Source of the DNA: Arcuatula senhousia
Taxonomy: Eukaryota; Mollusca; Bivalvia; Mytilida; Mytilidae
NCBI GenBank assembly: GCA_963971305.1
Contig: OZ020307.1
Span: forward strand, 59,207,702-59,271,701
Direction: 5' to 3'
DNA: 64,000 bases
The position numbers and the translations under genes are program-made. The notes beneath the pieces are model-generated. The model was given only the letters and a program-made list of their open reading frames with translations. It did no database searches and was not told the DNA's origin. Below, in pieces: positions 47,901 to 59,900 of the stretch. The first letter of the stretch is position 1. Each line of letters opens with the position of its first letter.

Positions 47901-50900
47901 AAAAGCGGGAAATTTTCCTCCATTTTTGTCCATCTCTGCCAACAGTGAAGCGTACCCTTTATTGTCACTACTGATGAGCTGGTTGGTGTTGTTCATACTA
48001 GTACAATGAACTGCATACCAACTGTGTAAAATAACAAAATGCTTATTTGAATGCATTGTTCACTTTCTAATATTTAAACCAATAGAGTGTCATTCTTATA
48101 TAGACCATGCCCACTAACAAAGGAAACCATGACACCAAGCTGTGTGTAAATTGCAATATACATGCATGCACCGAGTCAATGTCACTGTTACTTTAACACT
48201 AAAACAAGTGACAGCATAATATGTTTTGTGCACAGAAACACCAAATTGACAAGACATTTTGTCTTGCAGTAAAGGTCCACAGAAAACACAAAAATGAGAC
48301 ATAAGAATTGAAATAGTTCATGGTTGCCTGAGGTCTATAGTCAAATTTAACATGGGTTGGCATTAAGTGAAAAGCAGCAGAGCAAGGAGAATGAAAAAAA
48401 AAACAATGGATACTTATGTTAGTACAATCTCCAATAAACTATGGAATAGAATGAAGATAATTACCTAATGAGACCAATATCATTTTCTTGTTCATCCACT
48501 ATCTTCAGAACAGTCATATTTTTATCAACATCATACTTGTATCTAAAATTTAAAAAAAGAAATGCTAATCATTTATTGCTGATTAAGTCATTATATGCAC
48601 TTTCTATAACAAACAAGAGGCTCCCAGGAGCCTGAATCGCTCACCTGACATATGTGCCTGAAGTAAAGGTTTTTAGGCAAAATCTATTTGACATTGAAAG
48701 GATCATAAGTTTAATAAGGGGGTTATCTGAAAATATGGTGGATCTTAAGGTGCTGATCACTTTTTTTCTCAATCAAAATTCAAAAATCTGTCACCCTTTT
48801 TGAGTTATTAGCAAAAAAATGCAGTTTAACCCAATGTTCTATTTTTAGCCACAGTGGCCATGTTTTACAACCAATCAAAAATCCCAACATCAGTTCTATA
48901 CACCTAATGCTAATAAACAACTATATCAAGTTTGGTTCCAACTGAATTTAAAGTGTCAGAGGAGTTAACGTTTTCAATGTAATGAGGATATACTTTGTAA
49001 ACATGGTTAAGTCCCTTCTCAAGTGAATGTCTTACCCAACATTATAAAAGTGGTAAGTTTAGGTTTATTTTACCTAGCTCTCTCCTCTGCTGGATTCTGT
49101 AGATAAGCTGTAGGACTCCTGTTAATATTTACCTAGCTCTCTCCTCTGCTGGATTCTGTAGATAAGCTGTAGGACTCCTGTTAATATTTACCTAGCTCTC
49201 TCCTCTGCTGGATTCTGTAGATAAGCTGTAGGACTCCTGTTAATATTAACCTAGCTCTCTCCTCTGCTGGATTCTGTAGATAAGCTGTAAGACTCCTGTT
49301 AATATTTACCTAGCTCTCTCCTCTGCTGGGTTCTGTAGATAAGCTGTAGGACTCCTGTTAATATTTACCTAGCTCTCTCTCCTCTGCTGGATTCTGTAGA
49401 TAAGCTGTAGGACTCCTGTTAATATTTACCTAGCTCTCTCTCCTCTGCTGGATTCTGTAGATAAGCTGTAGGACTCCTGTTAATATTTACCTAGCTCTCT
49501 CCTCTGCTGGATTCTGCAGATAAGCTGTAGGGCTTCTGTTAATATTAGTATCCAGGAGCTCACCATTGTTAATGTACATATTCCCAGGTCTCTGGTTATT
49601 GTGGGCTCGTTCTATACTCTGTTCCAAACAGAAAATTTATATGAAAAAAGACAGGAAGAAGAGGTTATTCCAAAATAAGTTTGAACAATTTAGCTATCTA
49701 TTTCTATTTTTAAAAGATTCAAAACAGTTAGCATCTCAATGAGTGGTCAAATTAGGAAGTTCTGAAAGCCCAGTTTAAGTTACTAAAGGCAATTAGACTT
49801 TATAAGCTAAAACGTTGATCAGTTTTTCTATTACTTTTACTTTCTATACGGTTTTAGTATAGCAAGTACATCACCTTAAAGCTATGCTGTTCTAAAAGTC
49901 AGATATTTTTGACTGGTTTCCCATCAAATTTCTGTTTGAAAATCTACATGTTTACATCAGTCGATAGATGCTTCTTAGCTAGCTGTCAGTAACTTCGAGT
50001 GTTTTCAAGAGAGTATCTCTACATCCCATTAATTTCTTATTGTCCTTTTGTCTCAGGTACTCTCTTGTTGAATTGAACTTCTATCGATTTGATTTTTACT
50101 GTGTTAGTTTGTGCTTTGCTATTAACTATCAATAGGGAGAGGTTGGCGCCAAAAAAATAGTTTAACCCTACCACATTTTATATGTGCCTGTCCTAAGCCA
50201 GAAGTCTTTATCAAAGCTTATGTTTGTATTTCGTCTTATTTATGTGAAATGTTTTTTTTTTGTCAAGAATAGGGTCTTTCATTGCACTTTAGGATTGGGC
50301 TTGAATCATATGTAGTTTATTTTTAATTCAGGGCCAATTGAAAAACAGTGAGCAGCGACCACTGGTCACATTGAAGGCTGCTGGCTGTTTCCCATTGTGG
50401 ATTTTTTAAATTGTTATTAATATTGTAGGTTGTGTCGCGTACACTTATTCCACATCTCATAATCTTCTATGTAGAGCTCTCAAACATTGTGAAATGACTA
50501 ATAGGATGTCGTCTTGATGTTCACTGGATAACATTTGCGTCAAAAGTTTTGATGGAAATAGTGTGTCATCTGATTTTCCAAATGAAATCTGATTTTTACG
50601 TCTTTTCAAATGAAAGTCTGATGCACAATTCCATGTTTTGTTAAAAAGACCTCCATGCTCAGTATACTAACCTTAACAACACCATCAACAATAGCATCAA
50701 ACGTCTCTTTAACAAATCCTAGTGATGTGATGTCATACAACAGGTACTGATGGAATCCCCCAGGACCAGAATGGGTATGGATACCAGTAATACACACATT
50801 TCTCTCCGTATAAAGATTCCCATACTTAGCCATGAGTCTTTTGATTATCTGAAATGAGACCAAAATTTAAAATTCATTTTTTTATTCATTATGATTTTCT

Positions 50901-53900
50901 ATTGCATTTCAAATATGTACAAAGTCAAGTGTGCTATATGTATGCGGTATGTATCTTTTATTATGGTGAGTCTTATATTATTTGTAAATCTCCTCATCAT
51001 TATCAAAGATAATAATGTCTTGAATTACCCCAAAAATAATTTCTGAAGATACATTTATAAGATTTACTATTTACCACCTGAATAAATGTTTGTTGCATTT
51101 TTATATACTACAATTATATCAGGGTAGGAAAATGGCTGAAAAGGTTACCAGCCCTGAATTTAAATTCTACCTCTTTTTGTCTCGCCTGCGAAGCAGAGCG
51201 GGACATAGGTGTTACTTTACCGGCGGCGGCGGCTACGGCGGCGTTAACTTTTTGGAAAAGTTTTATGAGCACCTCCATATTTCAAGAACTATAGGTCCTG
51301 GGTTGATGAAACTTGGTATGCATATGCCCCAGTAGTAGTTTAGCACAGTTGCATCCCCATCTTTTGACCTTGACCTTGATTTTCCGGTTAAATGACTTTG
51401 ACAATTTTCAATACATATAATAGCAATGAAAAAGTTTTGCGAGCACCTCCATATCTCAAGAACTATAGGTCCTAGGTTGATGAAACTTGGTATGCATATG
51501 CCCCAGTAGTAGCTTAGCACAGTTGTATCCCCATCTTTTGACCTTGACCTTGATTTTCCGGTTGAATGACTTTGACAATTTTCAATACATATAATAGCAA
51601 TGAAAAAGTTTTGCGAGCACCTCCATATCTCAAGAACTATAGGTCCTAGGTTGATGAAACTTGGTATGCATATGCCGCAGTAGTAGCTTAGCTCAGTTGC
51701 ATCCCCATCTTTTGACCTTGACCTTGATTTTCCGGTTGAGTGACTTTGACAATTTTCAATACATATAATAGCAATGGAAAAGTTTTGCGAGCACCTCCAT
51801 ATCTCAAGAACTATAGGTCCTAGGTTGATGAAACTTGGTATGCATATGCCCCAGTAGTAGCGTACCACAGTTGCATCCCCATCTTTTGACCTTGACCTTG
51901 ATTTTTTGGTTGAGTGACTTTGACAATTTTCAATACATATAAAAGCAATGGAAAAGTTTTGCGAGCACCTCCATATCTCAAGAACTATAGGTCCTAGGTT
52001 GATGAAACTTGGTATACATATGCCCCAGTAGTAGCTTAGCACAGTTGCATCCCCATCTTTTGACCTTGATTTTCTGGTTGAGTGACTTTGATTATTTTTA
52101 TTGCATTATTTGCAATGTTTAAGTTCTATAAACCTCTTTTGATCTCAGAAACTGAAAATCCATGTAAATTCAAAATATAGTGGAAGTAAGAAAGAATAAT
52201 TGTTTCTGATGGTGCCAGCAGGCGAGACATACTTTAGTGTTAACTCTTGTTACTATATAGCAAGTCATATTTTCATGAATTTTAGCCAGCCCTGTCTCCA
52301 GCTGGTGGTCTGGCTAATATTTCAAGCTCTGATTATATAAGCAATTTTCTTTCCATTTTTTGATAACAGACTTTGTTTTTTATATACATGTAAGATTCTA
52401 CCTTGTCATTTTAATAATCATGTCTACAACCAACAAGTAATACTGTGAGCGAGCTCACAAAAGGATACCCCCCGCTTCATATTGGACTCTGTACTGTAAA
52501 AAAAATCTCAAGTCCAGTTATTTCCCCTCAATAATAACCAAGAGCAATACAAATTCTTCATGCACATCTACAGATGATGTACTTCTTTCATGTAAAGTTT
52601 CATCAAAATCCATCAAGCGGTTTAGGAGGAGTTGCGCTTACGAGGTCTCCCATTGAATAATGTATTTAAAAAGTCTAAGTCCAGTTATCTCCCCTGAATG
52701 ATGTCTGATTGCAATGAAAATTCCTCATGCACATCTACATATGATGTACTTCTTTTATGTAAAGTTTCAGCAAAATCCATCAAGTGGTTTAGGAGGAGTT
52801 GCGCTTACGGGGTCTCCCATTGAATAATGTATTATAATGTATTTAAAAAGTCAAAGTCCAATTATCTCCCCTGAATGATGTCTGATTGCGATGAAAATTC
52901 TTCATGCACATCTACATATGATGTACTTCCTTCATGTAAAGTTTCATCAAAATCCTTCCTGCAGTTTAGGAGGAGTTGCGCTTACGAGGTCTCCCATTGA
53001 ATAATGTATTTTAAAAGTCTAAGTCCAATTATCTCCCCTGAATGATGTCCGAGTGCGATGAAAATTCTTCATGCACATCTTCATATGATGTACTTCCTTC
53101 ATCTCAAGTTTCAGCAAAATCCTCGCAGCGGTTTAGGAGAAGAAGCGCTTACGAGTTATGTGGACAGACGGACAGACGGACGGACGGACAGACGGACAGA
53201 CAGGGTGTTTCCTATATACCCCCCCAAACTTTGTTTGCGGGGGGTATAATTAGTCATGGAAGGGGAGACAAAGGTTTTATTTTACAACAGCTGCTGCTAC
53301 AGCCACATTGGCAGAAACTTTTAATGAATTACTGTAAAAGTATACTGCTTAGTCACCTGCTATTTGGTATACAGACACATGGGATTTTGGTCTACACTAC
53401 TGTCATCTCGGCATATGACCTTGACCCCAATTTCACGCTTCAACTGCCAAGTAAATATAGGTCTTTTTGGAGGTGTATTTTTTTTTTGGTAAGACTTTTA
53501 AATTAATTGAAAAGTCTAATACAATGCATTGTAAATACAGATGTTATGTTCTATACTTCTGTCACCATGACATGTGACCTTGACCTAATCTATACACTTT
53601 TATGACACAGGTTGATTTCTCTGTTCAGTTTTTTTAAAGTCAAGTTAATAACTATGATATCTAGAACCTCTTTATTTGGTCCACAGATTCTTCCTGTTGG
53701 TTCAATATCATTTTGTCACCTTCCAAATGACTATGACCTTAATGTCACAATTTCAAGAACTAAAGGCTTAAAAAACATTTAATGAGTTTCAAACATGTGT
53801 ATACATTTCATACAGTGCTGACAGGCCAGACATTATGACATTTATCATACCTCTTATCTATTTGTTCTTCAACTTTCTTTACATTATCAAATGTTCATAC

Positions 53901-56900
53901 CTCTAGTTTCAAACCCTGTGACTGCATACAAGAATCTGTGTTTACAAAAACAACACGACTTGAGTTTTTTATATCAGAAATAATGAAAGCTCTGCTGTAT
54001 TGCCGAAGGTGTATTCCATGGGATGTCTGTGCTGGATTGGCATAGCCCATCTGAAAGCAGAAAAAAATTGAAGTAGATTTTGATCTATAACAAACATGCA
54101 CATTGTTAATGTTATTATAAAAATTACAATAAACAGTACATGTATATAGAAATACAATATTGACTGTAAGTACAAAAACTATTATCATTTATATCAGTAA
54201 CAATTTCTTTTATTCCAATTATGGTTCCTTATGGGGCAATGATAAGAAATAACACGTATAATTTAAGAACAATATATTTTACAAATACAAAATGTATACC
54301 TGTAGAACAGTTAAATAAATTGTGATAGCGTTATACATTGTACATTTTTATATTAGTGTTTTATGCTTCTGTTTGACAATTAAAGTTTTAGCATCATTTA
54401 CCAATATCTAAGTTAAAAAATATTCAAGTAATTTGGTAAAAGAACAAGAGGCTCCCAGGAGCCTAAATCGCTCACCTGGTCTTGATGTCAACCCTATATT
54501 TTGTAAAGCTAAATGAGCTGAACATTTAAGCAAGCAACAGTTTTTTCTTTATCTACTATAGTTTTCATTCTATAGGCCAAAAACACGAAAAACCGTTATT
54601 TTAGGGGCCGTAACCCCTATAAGGGGTCATCTGACAACTTCAACCCTGTGGAGACTTTAGTAGAGCTTTATGCGCTGAACATTAAAGCAAGCAACAGCTT
54701 TTCTCTATCTGCTATAGTTTTCATTCTAAAGGCCAAAAACATGAAAAAGGTTATTTTAGGGGCTGTAACCCCTATTAAGGGTCATCTGACAACTTCAATC
54801 CTATTGAGACTTTTGTAGAGCTAAATAAACTGAACATTTAAGCAAGCAACAGCTTTTCTCTATCTGCTATAGTTTTCATTCTATAGGCCTAAAACATGAA
54901 AAAGGTTATTTTAGGGGCCGTAACCCCTATTAAGGGTCATCAGACGACTTCGATCCTATGGAGACTTTTGTAGAGATAAATGAGCTGAACATTTAAGCAA
55001 GCAACAGCTTTCCTCTATCTGCTATAGTTTTCTTTCTTTAGGCCAAAAACATGAAAAAACATCATTTTAGGGGCCGTAACCCCTTTAAGGAGTCATCTGA
55101 CAACTTCGACCCTATAGAGACTTTTGTACAGCTAAATTAGCTGAACATTTAAGCAAGCAACAGCTTTTCTCTATCTGCAATAGTTTTCATTCCATAGGCC
55201 AAAAACATGAAAAACATTATTTTAGGGGCCGTAGCCCCTATAAGGGGTCATCTGACAACTTCGACCCTATGGAGACTTTTGTAGAGCTAAATGAGCTGAA
55301 CATTTAAGCAGGCAACAGCTTTTCTCTATCTGCAATAGTTTTCATACTATAGGCCAAAAACATGAAAAAACGCTATTTTTCACCTTTAAGGGGCTGTAAC
55401 CCCTATAAGGGGTCATCTGACAACTTGGACCAAATGGAGACTTTTGTAGAGCTTTTAATGCTGAAGCAGTAGGGTGGCATCAGATTTCATCTATCTCTTA
55501 TACTTTTTGATTTACAAGCCAAAAACAGTTGTCTGACCCCCCTGGTCTATTTTTAGCAACGGCGGCCAAGTTTTTCGACGAATCAAAAATCCCCACATCA
55601 GTTCTGTGGGGGATACCCTAAGGTACCATCAGACCAAATTTGGTTTGAATCTGTTCAGCCGTTTCAGAGGAGAAGAAGTGTGAAGAAAAGTTAACGACGA
55701 CAGACGACAACGGACGACGACGACGGACGGACGCCAAGTGATGGCAATAGCTCACATGGCCTTTGGCCAGGTGAGCTAAAAATGGGTCAAAGACAGAAAT
55801 GGCTGGATTTCATTTAACAGGAAGTATATGAGCAACAGACCTGAAATCGTATCCCACGTTAATATGGGGGCCAATGCTGATGCTGCATACCAAATATCAA
55901 GAGGCTGTGATGGGTAGTTGCTGAGAAAACTGTTACGAAAATTTTCTATTATTGAACATTAATGCCAAAAATTAACTAAGTTGTTAAACAGGAAGTAGGC
56001 GACAGATAGACCTGAAATGGAATCCCACGTAATGGGAGTCCATGTTGATGCTGCATACCAAATATCAAGAGGCTCTGATTGGTAGTTGCTGAGAAAACTG
56101 TTACGAAAATTTTCTATTATTGAACATTAATGTCAAAAATTAACTTAGTCGGTAAACAGGAAGTAGGTGAGCGATAGACCTGAAATGGAATCCCTCGTTA
56201 TGGGAGCCCATGCTGATACTGCATACCAAATATCAAGAGGCTGTGATTAGTAGTTGTTGAGAAAACTGTTACCAAAGTATTTTCCCCGCCGGCTCGCTGC
56301 CCGCCGCTCGCCCGACATTCACCATTTTATAACCCAGATTTTCACTAGTGAAATCCGGCCAAATCATTCAATCTTCAATCATTCAATGTATCTTTTTGAT
56401 GCCCCCTTATTCCTTACTCCTCAATGTTCCACTTTCCATTTGTAGTGGCCTGTACTCTTATCAAATGATATTCAAATGGCTTCTAATTGAGTAATTATAT
56501 AGTAAATGTCAGCAGGTGCTTTATTCACTAATTGGTCTTGAATAAATTCAATACGATTCAATTCCAATTTCAATTTATTTGAATTTGAATTTCGATTTCA
56601 ATTTATTTGAATTTGAGTAAGACACTTTTCAAAGTAAAAATCTAAAGTACACATGTAAGATTAAATTTTTCCTAGAAACTAGAGGCTCCCAGGAGCCTGA
56701 ATCGCTCACCTGATCTCTTATGCAAAAGTTTGAATAAATTTCACAAACTTTCAAGTATACAAAGTTGCAAAACAATCCCTTCAGTGGTTTTAGAGAAGAT
56801 TTTTGGAAATCAGTTTGAATTTATAGAAAAAAAAACAGTAAAAGGGCAATAACTTCTGTAAGGACCTTTTCATGCTGAACAAGATAAGTTGCTTCGGATT

Positions 56901-59900
56901 TTCTCTATCTCTTATACTTTTCCAGTTTTAAGCCAAAAACAATGGTCTGACCCCCCTGTTCTATTTTTAGCAATGGCGGTCATGTTGGTAGAGGACATCC
57001 TAAAGATCAAGTATACCAAGTATCAATGCAATCCCTTCAATGGTTTCAGAGAAGAAGATTTTTGAAAATCAGTTAAAATTAATGGAAAAAAACAGTTAAA
57101 GGGGATTAACTCTTAAACGGCTGACAATTTTGACCCTGAATTCAATTTAATAGATCTCAATGAGCTTAACAATTCTGCAATGCTAACTTTTCCTCTAGCT
57201 CTAATGGTTTTCAAGATATTGTCCAAAAACTGCAAAAATGGTCAATTTTGATGAATAAAGGGCAATAACTCCTATAAGGAGTCGTTTCACAACTTCAATT
57301 CACTGAAGAGATTTGTAGAGCTTTAGATGCTGAACAAATAAGTTGCTTCAGATTTTCTCTATCTCTTATACTTTTCGAGTTATAAGCCAAAAACAATGGT
57401 CTGACCACCCTGTTCTTTTTTTAGCAATGGCAGCCATGTTGGTTGGTCGACGTGTATATAATTCACTAACTTGGTAGAGGACATCCTAAAGATCAAGTAT
57501 ACCAAGTATCAATGCAATCCCTTCAATGGTTTCAGAGAAGAAGATTTTTGAAAATCAGTTAAAATTAATGGGAAAAAACAGTTAAAGGGAAATAACTCTT
57601 AAACGGCTGATCTGACAATTTTGACCCTGAAATCATTTTTGTAGATCTCAATGAGCTTAACAATTCTGCAATGCTAACTTTTCCTCTAGCTCTAACGCTT
57701 TTCAAGATATTGTCCAAAAACTGCAAACATGGTCAATTTTGATGATTAAAGGGCAATAACTCCTATAAGGAGTCGTTTCACAACTTCGACTCAATGGAGA
57801 GATTTGTAGAGCTTTTGATGCTAAACAAGGTAGGTTGCTTTGGATTTTCTCTATCTCTTTTACTTTTCGTGTTATAAGCCAAAAACAATGGTCTGACCCC
57901 CCTGTTCTATTTTTAGCAACAGCGGCCATGTTGGTTGGTCGACGTGTATATAATTCACAAACTTGGTAGAGGACATCCTAAAGATCAAGTATACCAAGTT
58001 TCAATGCAATTCCTTCAGTGGTTTTAGAGAGGAAGATCTTTAAAGAAAAGTTAACGACGGAGGACGGATGGACGACAGACGGACGACGGACGACAGACGA
58101 TGACAATAGCTCATTAAAAAACAGACAGAAAATCTTATTTTTTCATGACCAATTATTTTGATAATATATATTAAAAAAAAAAACATCAATATAAATCTTG
58201 ATGATACCGGTATGTACTGTAGCGTTGATGGAGTTCAGACAAGTGTGTAGCAGAGCGGTGGGTTGAAAAAGAGAAGTAGAGAGCAGGACAGAGGAGGGCA
58301 GAGAATTAATAAAAAAAAATGATTTATTGTGTGAAATACAAATGACAACAAAGTGAAATAAATGTTTTCATCCAACTGTTCTTTATTTTAAAGGATTTTT
58401 AGTAATTTGAAAGCATCTGGGTTGGTTATAAATGGTTTTGTATGGTAGGAATTGAAGATAACTACGATGTTGGTAGAGAGGAGAAAACCAGCGTATGATA
58501 AATGCCATCAACGATTATTTCCAAAGTATTAAATTTGGAATAAAATGCAATATTTTGTTATTATGAAGGTATAAGTATCTAGAATCTATGTTTGGATGTT
58601 TTTTAGCCAATTGAAACTTTATTTGCAATTGGTTTTTTTTCGTAAATATTGTAATGAAAATGGTGACTGTCGACTTGAAAATACAGGTAAGTGTCGGATC
58701 AGATACGTATTTACTTACAATGTAGATGACATCTTTTTAAATTATAATTATATGTTGCTAAGAATAACTCATGATATAGATACATGTAGGATCTTAAAAG
58801 ATGCAAAGATCTTTAAACAAGAATATGTCAAGACATAATGCCCCATTTTGCAACATTCAGGACAGAAGGACAGACTAACAGACCCGAACTCTATGCCCCC
58901 ATACTTTCGTAGAAAAGTACCACATAAGTCTGTCAGAAAATAACAAAATTGTTGGGCGATATATTAAAATTAAGGTGTTAACACTGAAAAATATTTCCAC
59001 ACGGAAGATAGTATATACAGGTGAGGTCTTTGGCAGAACAAAACTTAACCTCTCATAAAATAATTAATAAAACAAGATGATTATTTGAAATGCAATACAT
59101 CGACCAAACAAATTTGATATCTGGGTCCCACAAGTAGGATGCTGCGGTGAAGGCGATGACTGGGGTGTGCACGTGTTGCTCATAAGCCGGGGCAACACAA
59201 ACGAACTAAAAACTGCAAGACAGTATCTGGTCCAAGTAAAAAACTTAAGGTTACTTAAGTTTTTAGTTAAACACAACTGCGACGTATTTCAGTAAATAAT
59301 TTGTTTTCTCGCGTTTCCAAATGGAATTAGTATTCATGACACAAGTTTTCAAAATAGCATTATTATTTCAATTAAGATCGCGTATTCAGTAGATTGCGTT
59401 CCCAGATGGAATGAAAGTTTATGACATATATTTTTTAAATATAATTCTAAATATCACTGCTAAATAAAAATATCGGTCATAAACTGGCAAACTGTTGTGT
59501 ACCAAGATACAATGACATGACTTCAATCCAAACCTTTATTAATAAAGTTCATGACACATATCTTTTTTTTTTAAAGGCTTAAGATCCCCGCAATTAAAAT
59601 CGGTTATATATGATTGTCTAATATGAACTCACTAAAATAAATGACAAATTATATTTTTTTATTTTCAAAATAACATGTCAGTACCCCATAATTAAGAATT
59701 TTGAAATTGGCACCTTAATAACTATAGCCGGAACACAACAAAACGCAATGCATTATGGATTTACTGTAATGTAAACAAACCCGATCATTACTATTTTATA
59801 TCTATATCGTCAAGATAAATTAAAAAAAAATAAATAACAAGAATATGTCCAAAAGACATAATGCCCCATCTTTAATTAATTTTTTTCCACAATCACTAAA

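Noticed and set aside
51263..52042. Longest open frame in the window (259 codons, minus strand) with repeated YYWGICIPSFINLGP blocks
   Set aside because: It is the reverse translation of a 177-nt tandem repeat in a pearl-like element; a unit divisible by three stays open by chance.
53042..53506. 154-codon open frame with TDRRTDGQTDRQ
   Set aside because: The Asp/Arg/Thr run is the translated GGACAGAC microsatellite, running into unrelated DNA.
54443..55780. Captured host exons inside the 157-bp core
   Set aside because: No long frame and no similarity to neighbouring genes; the units are non-coding repeats.
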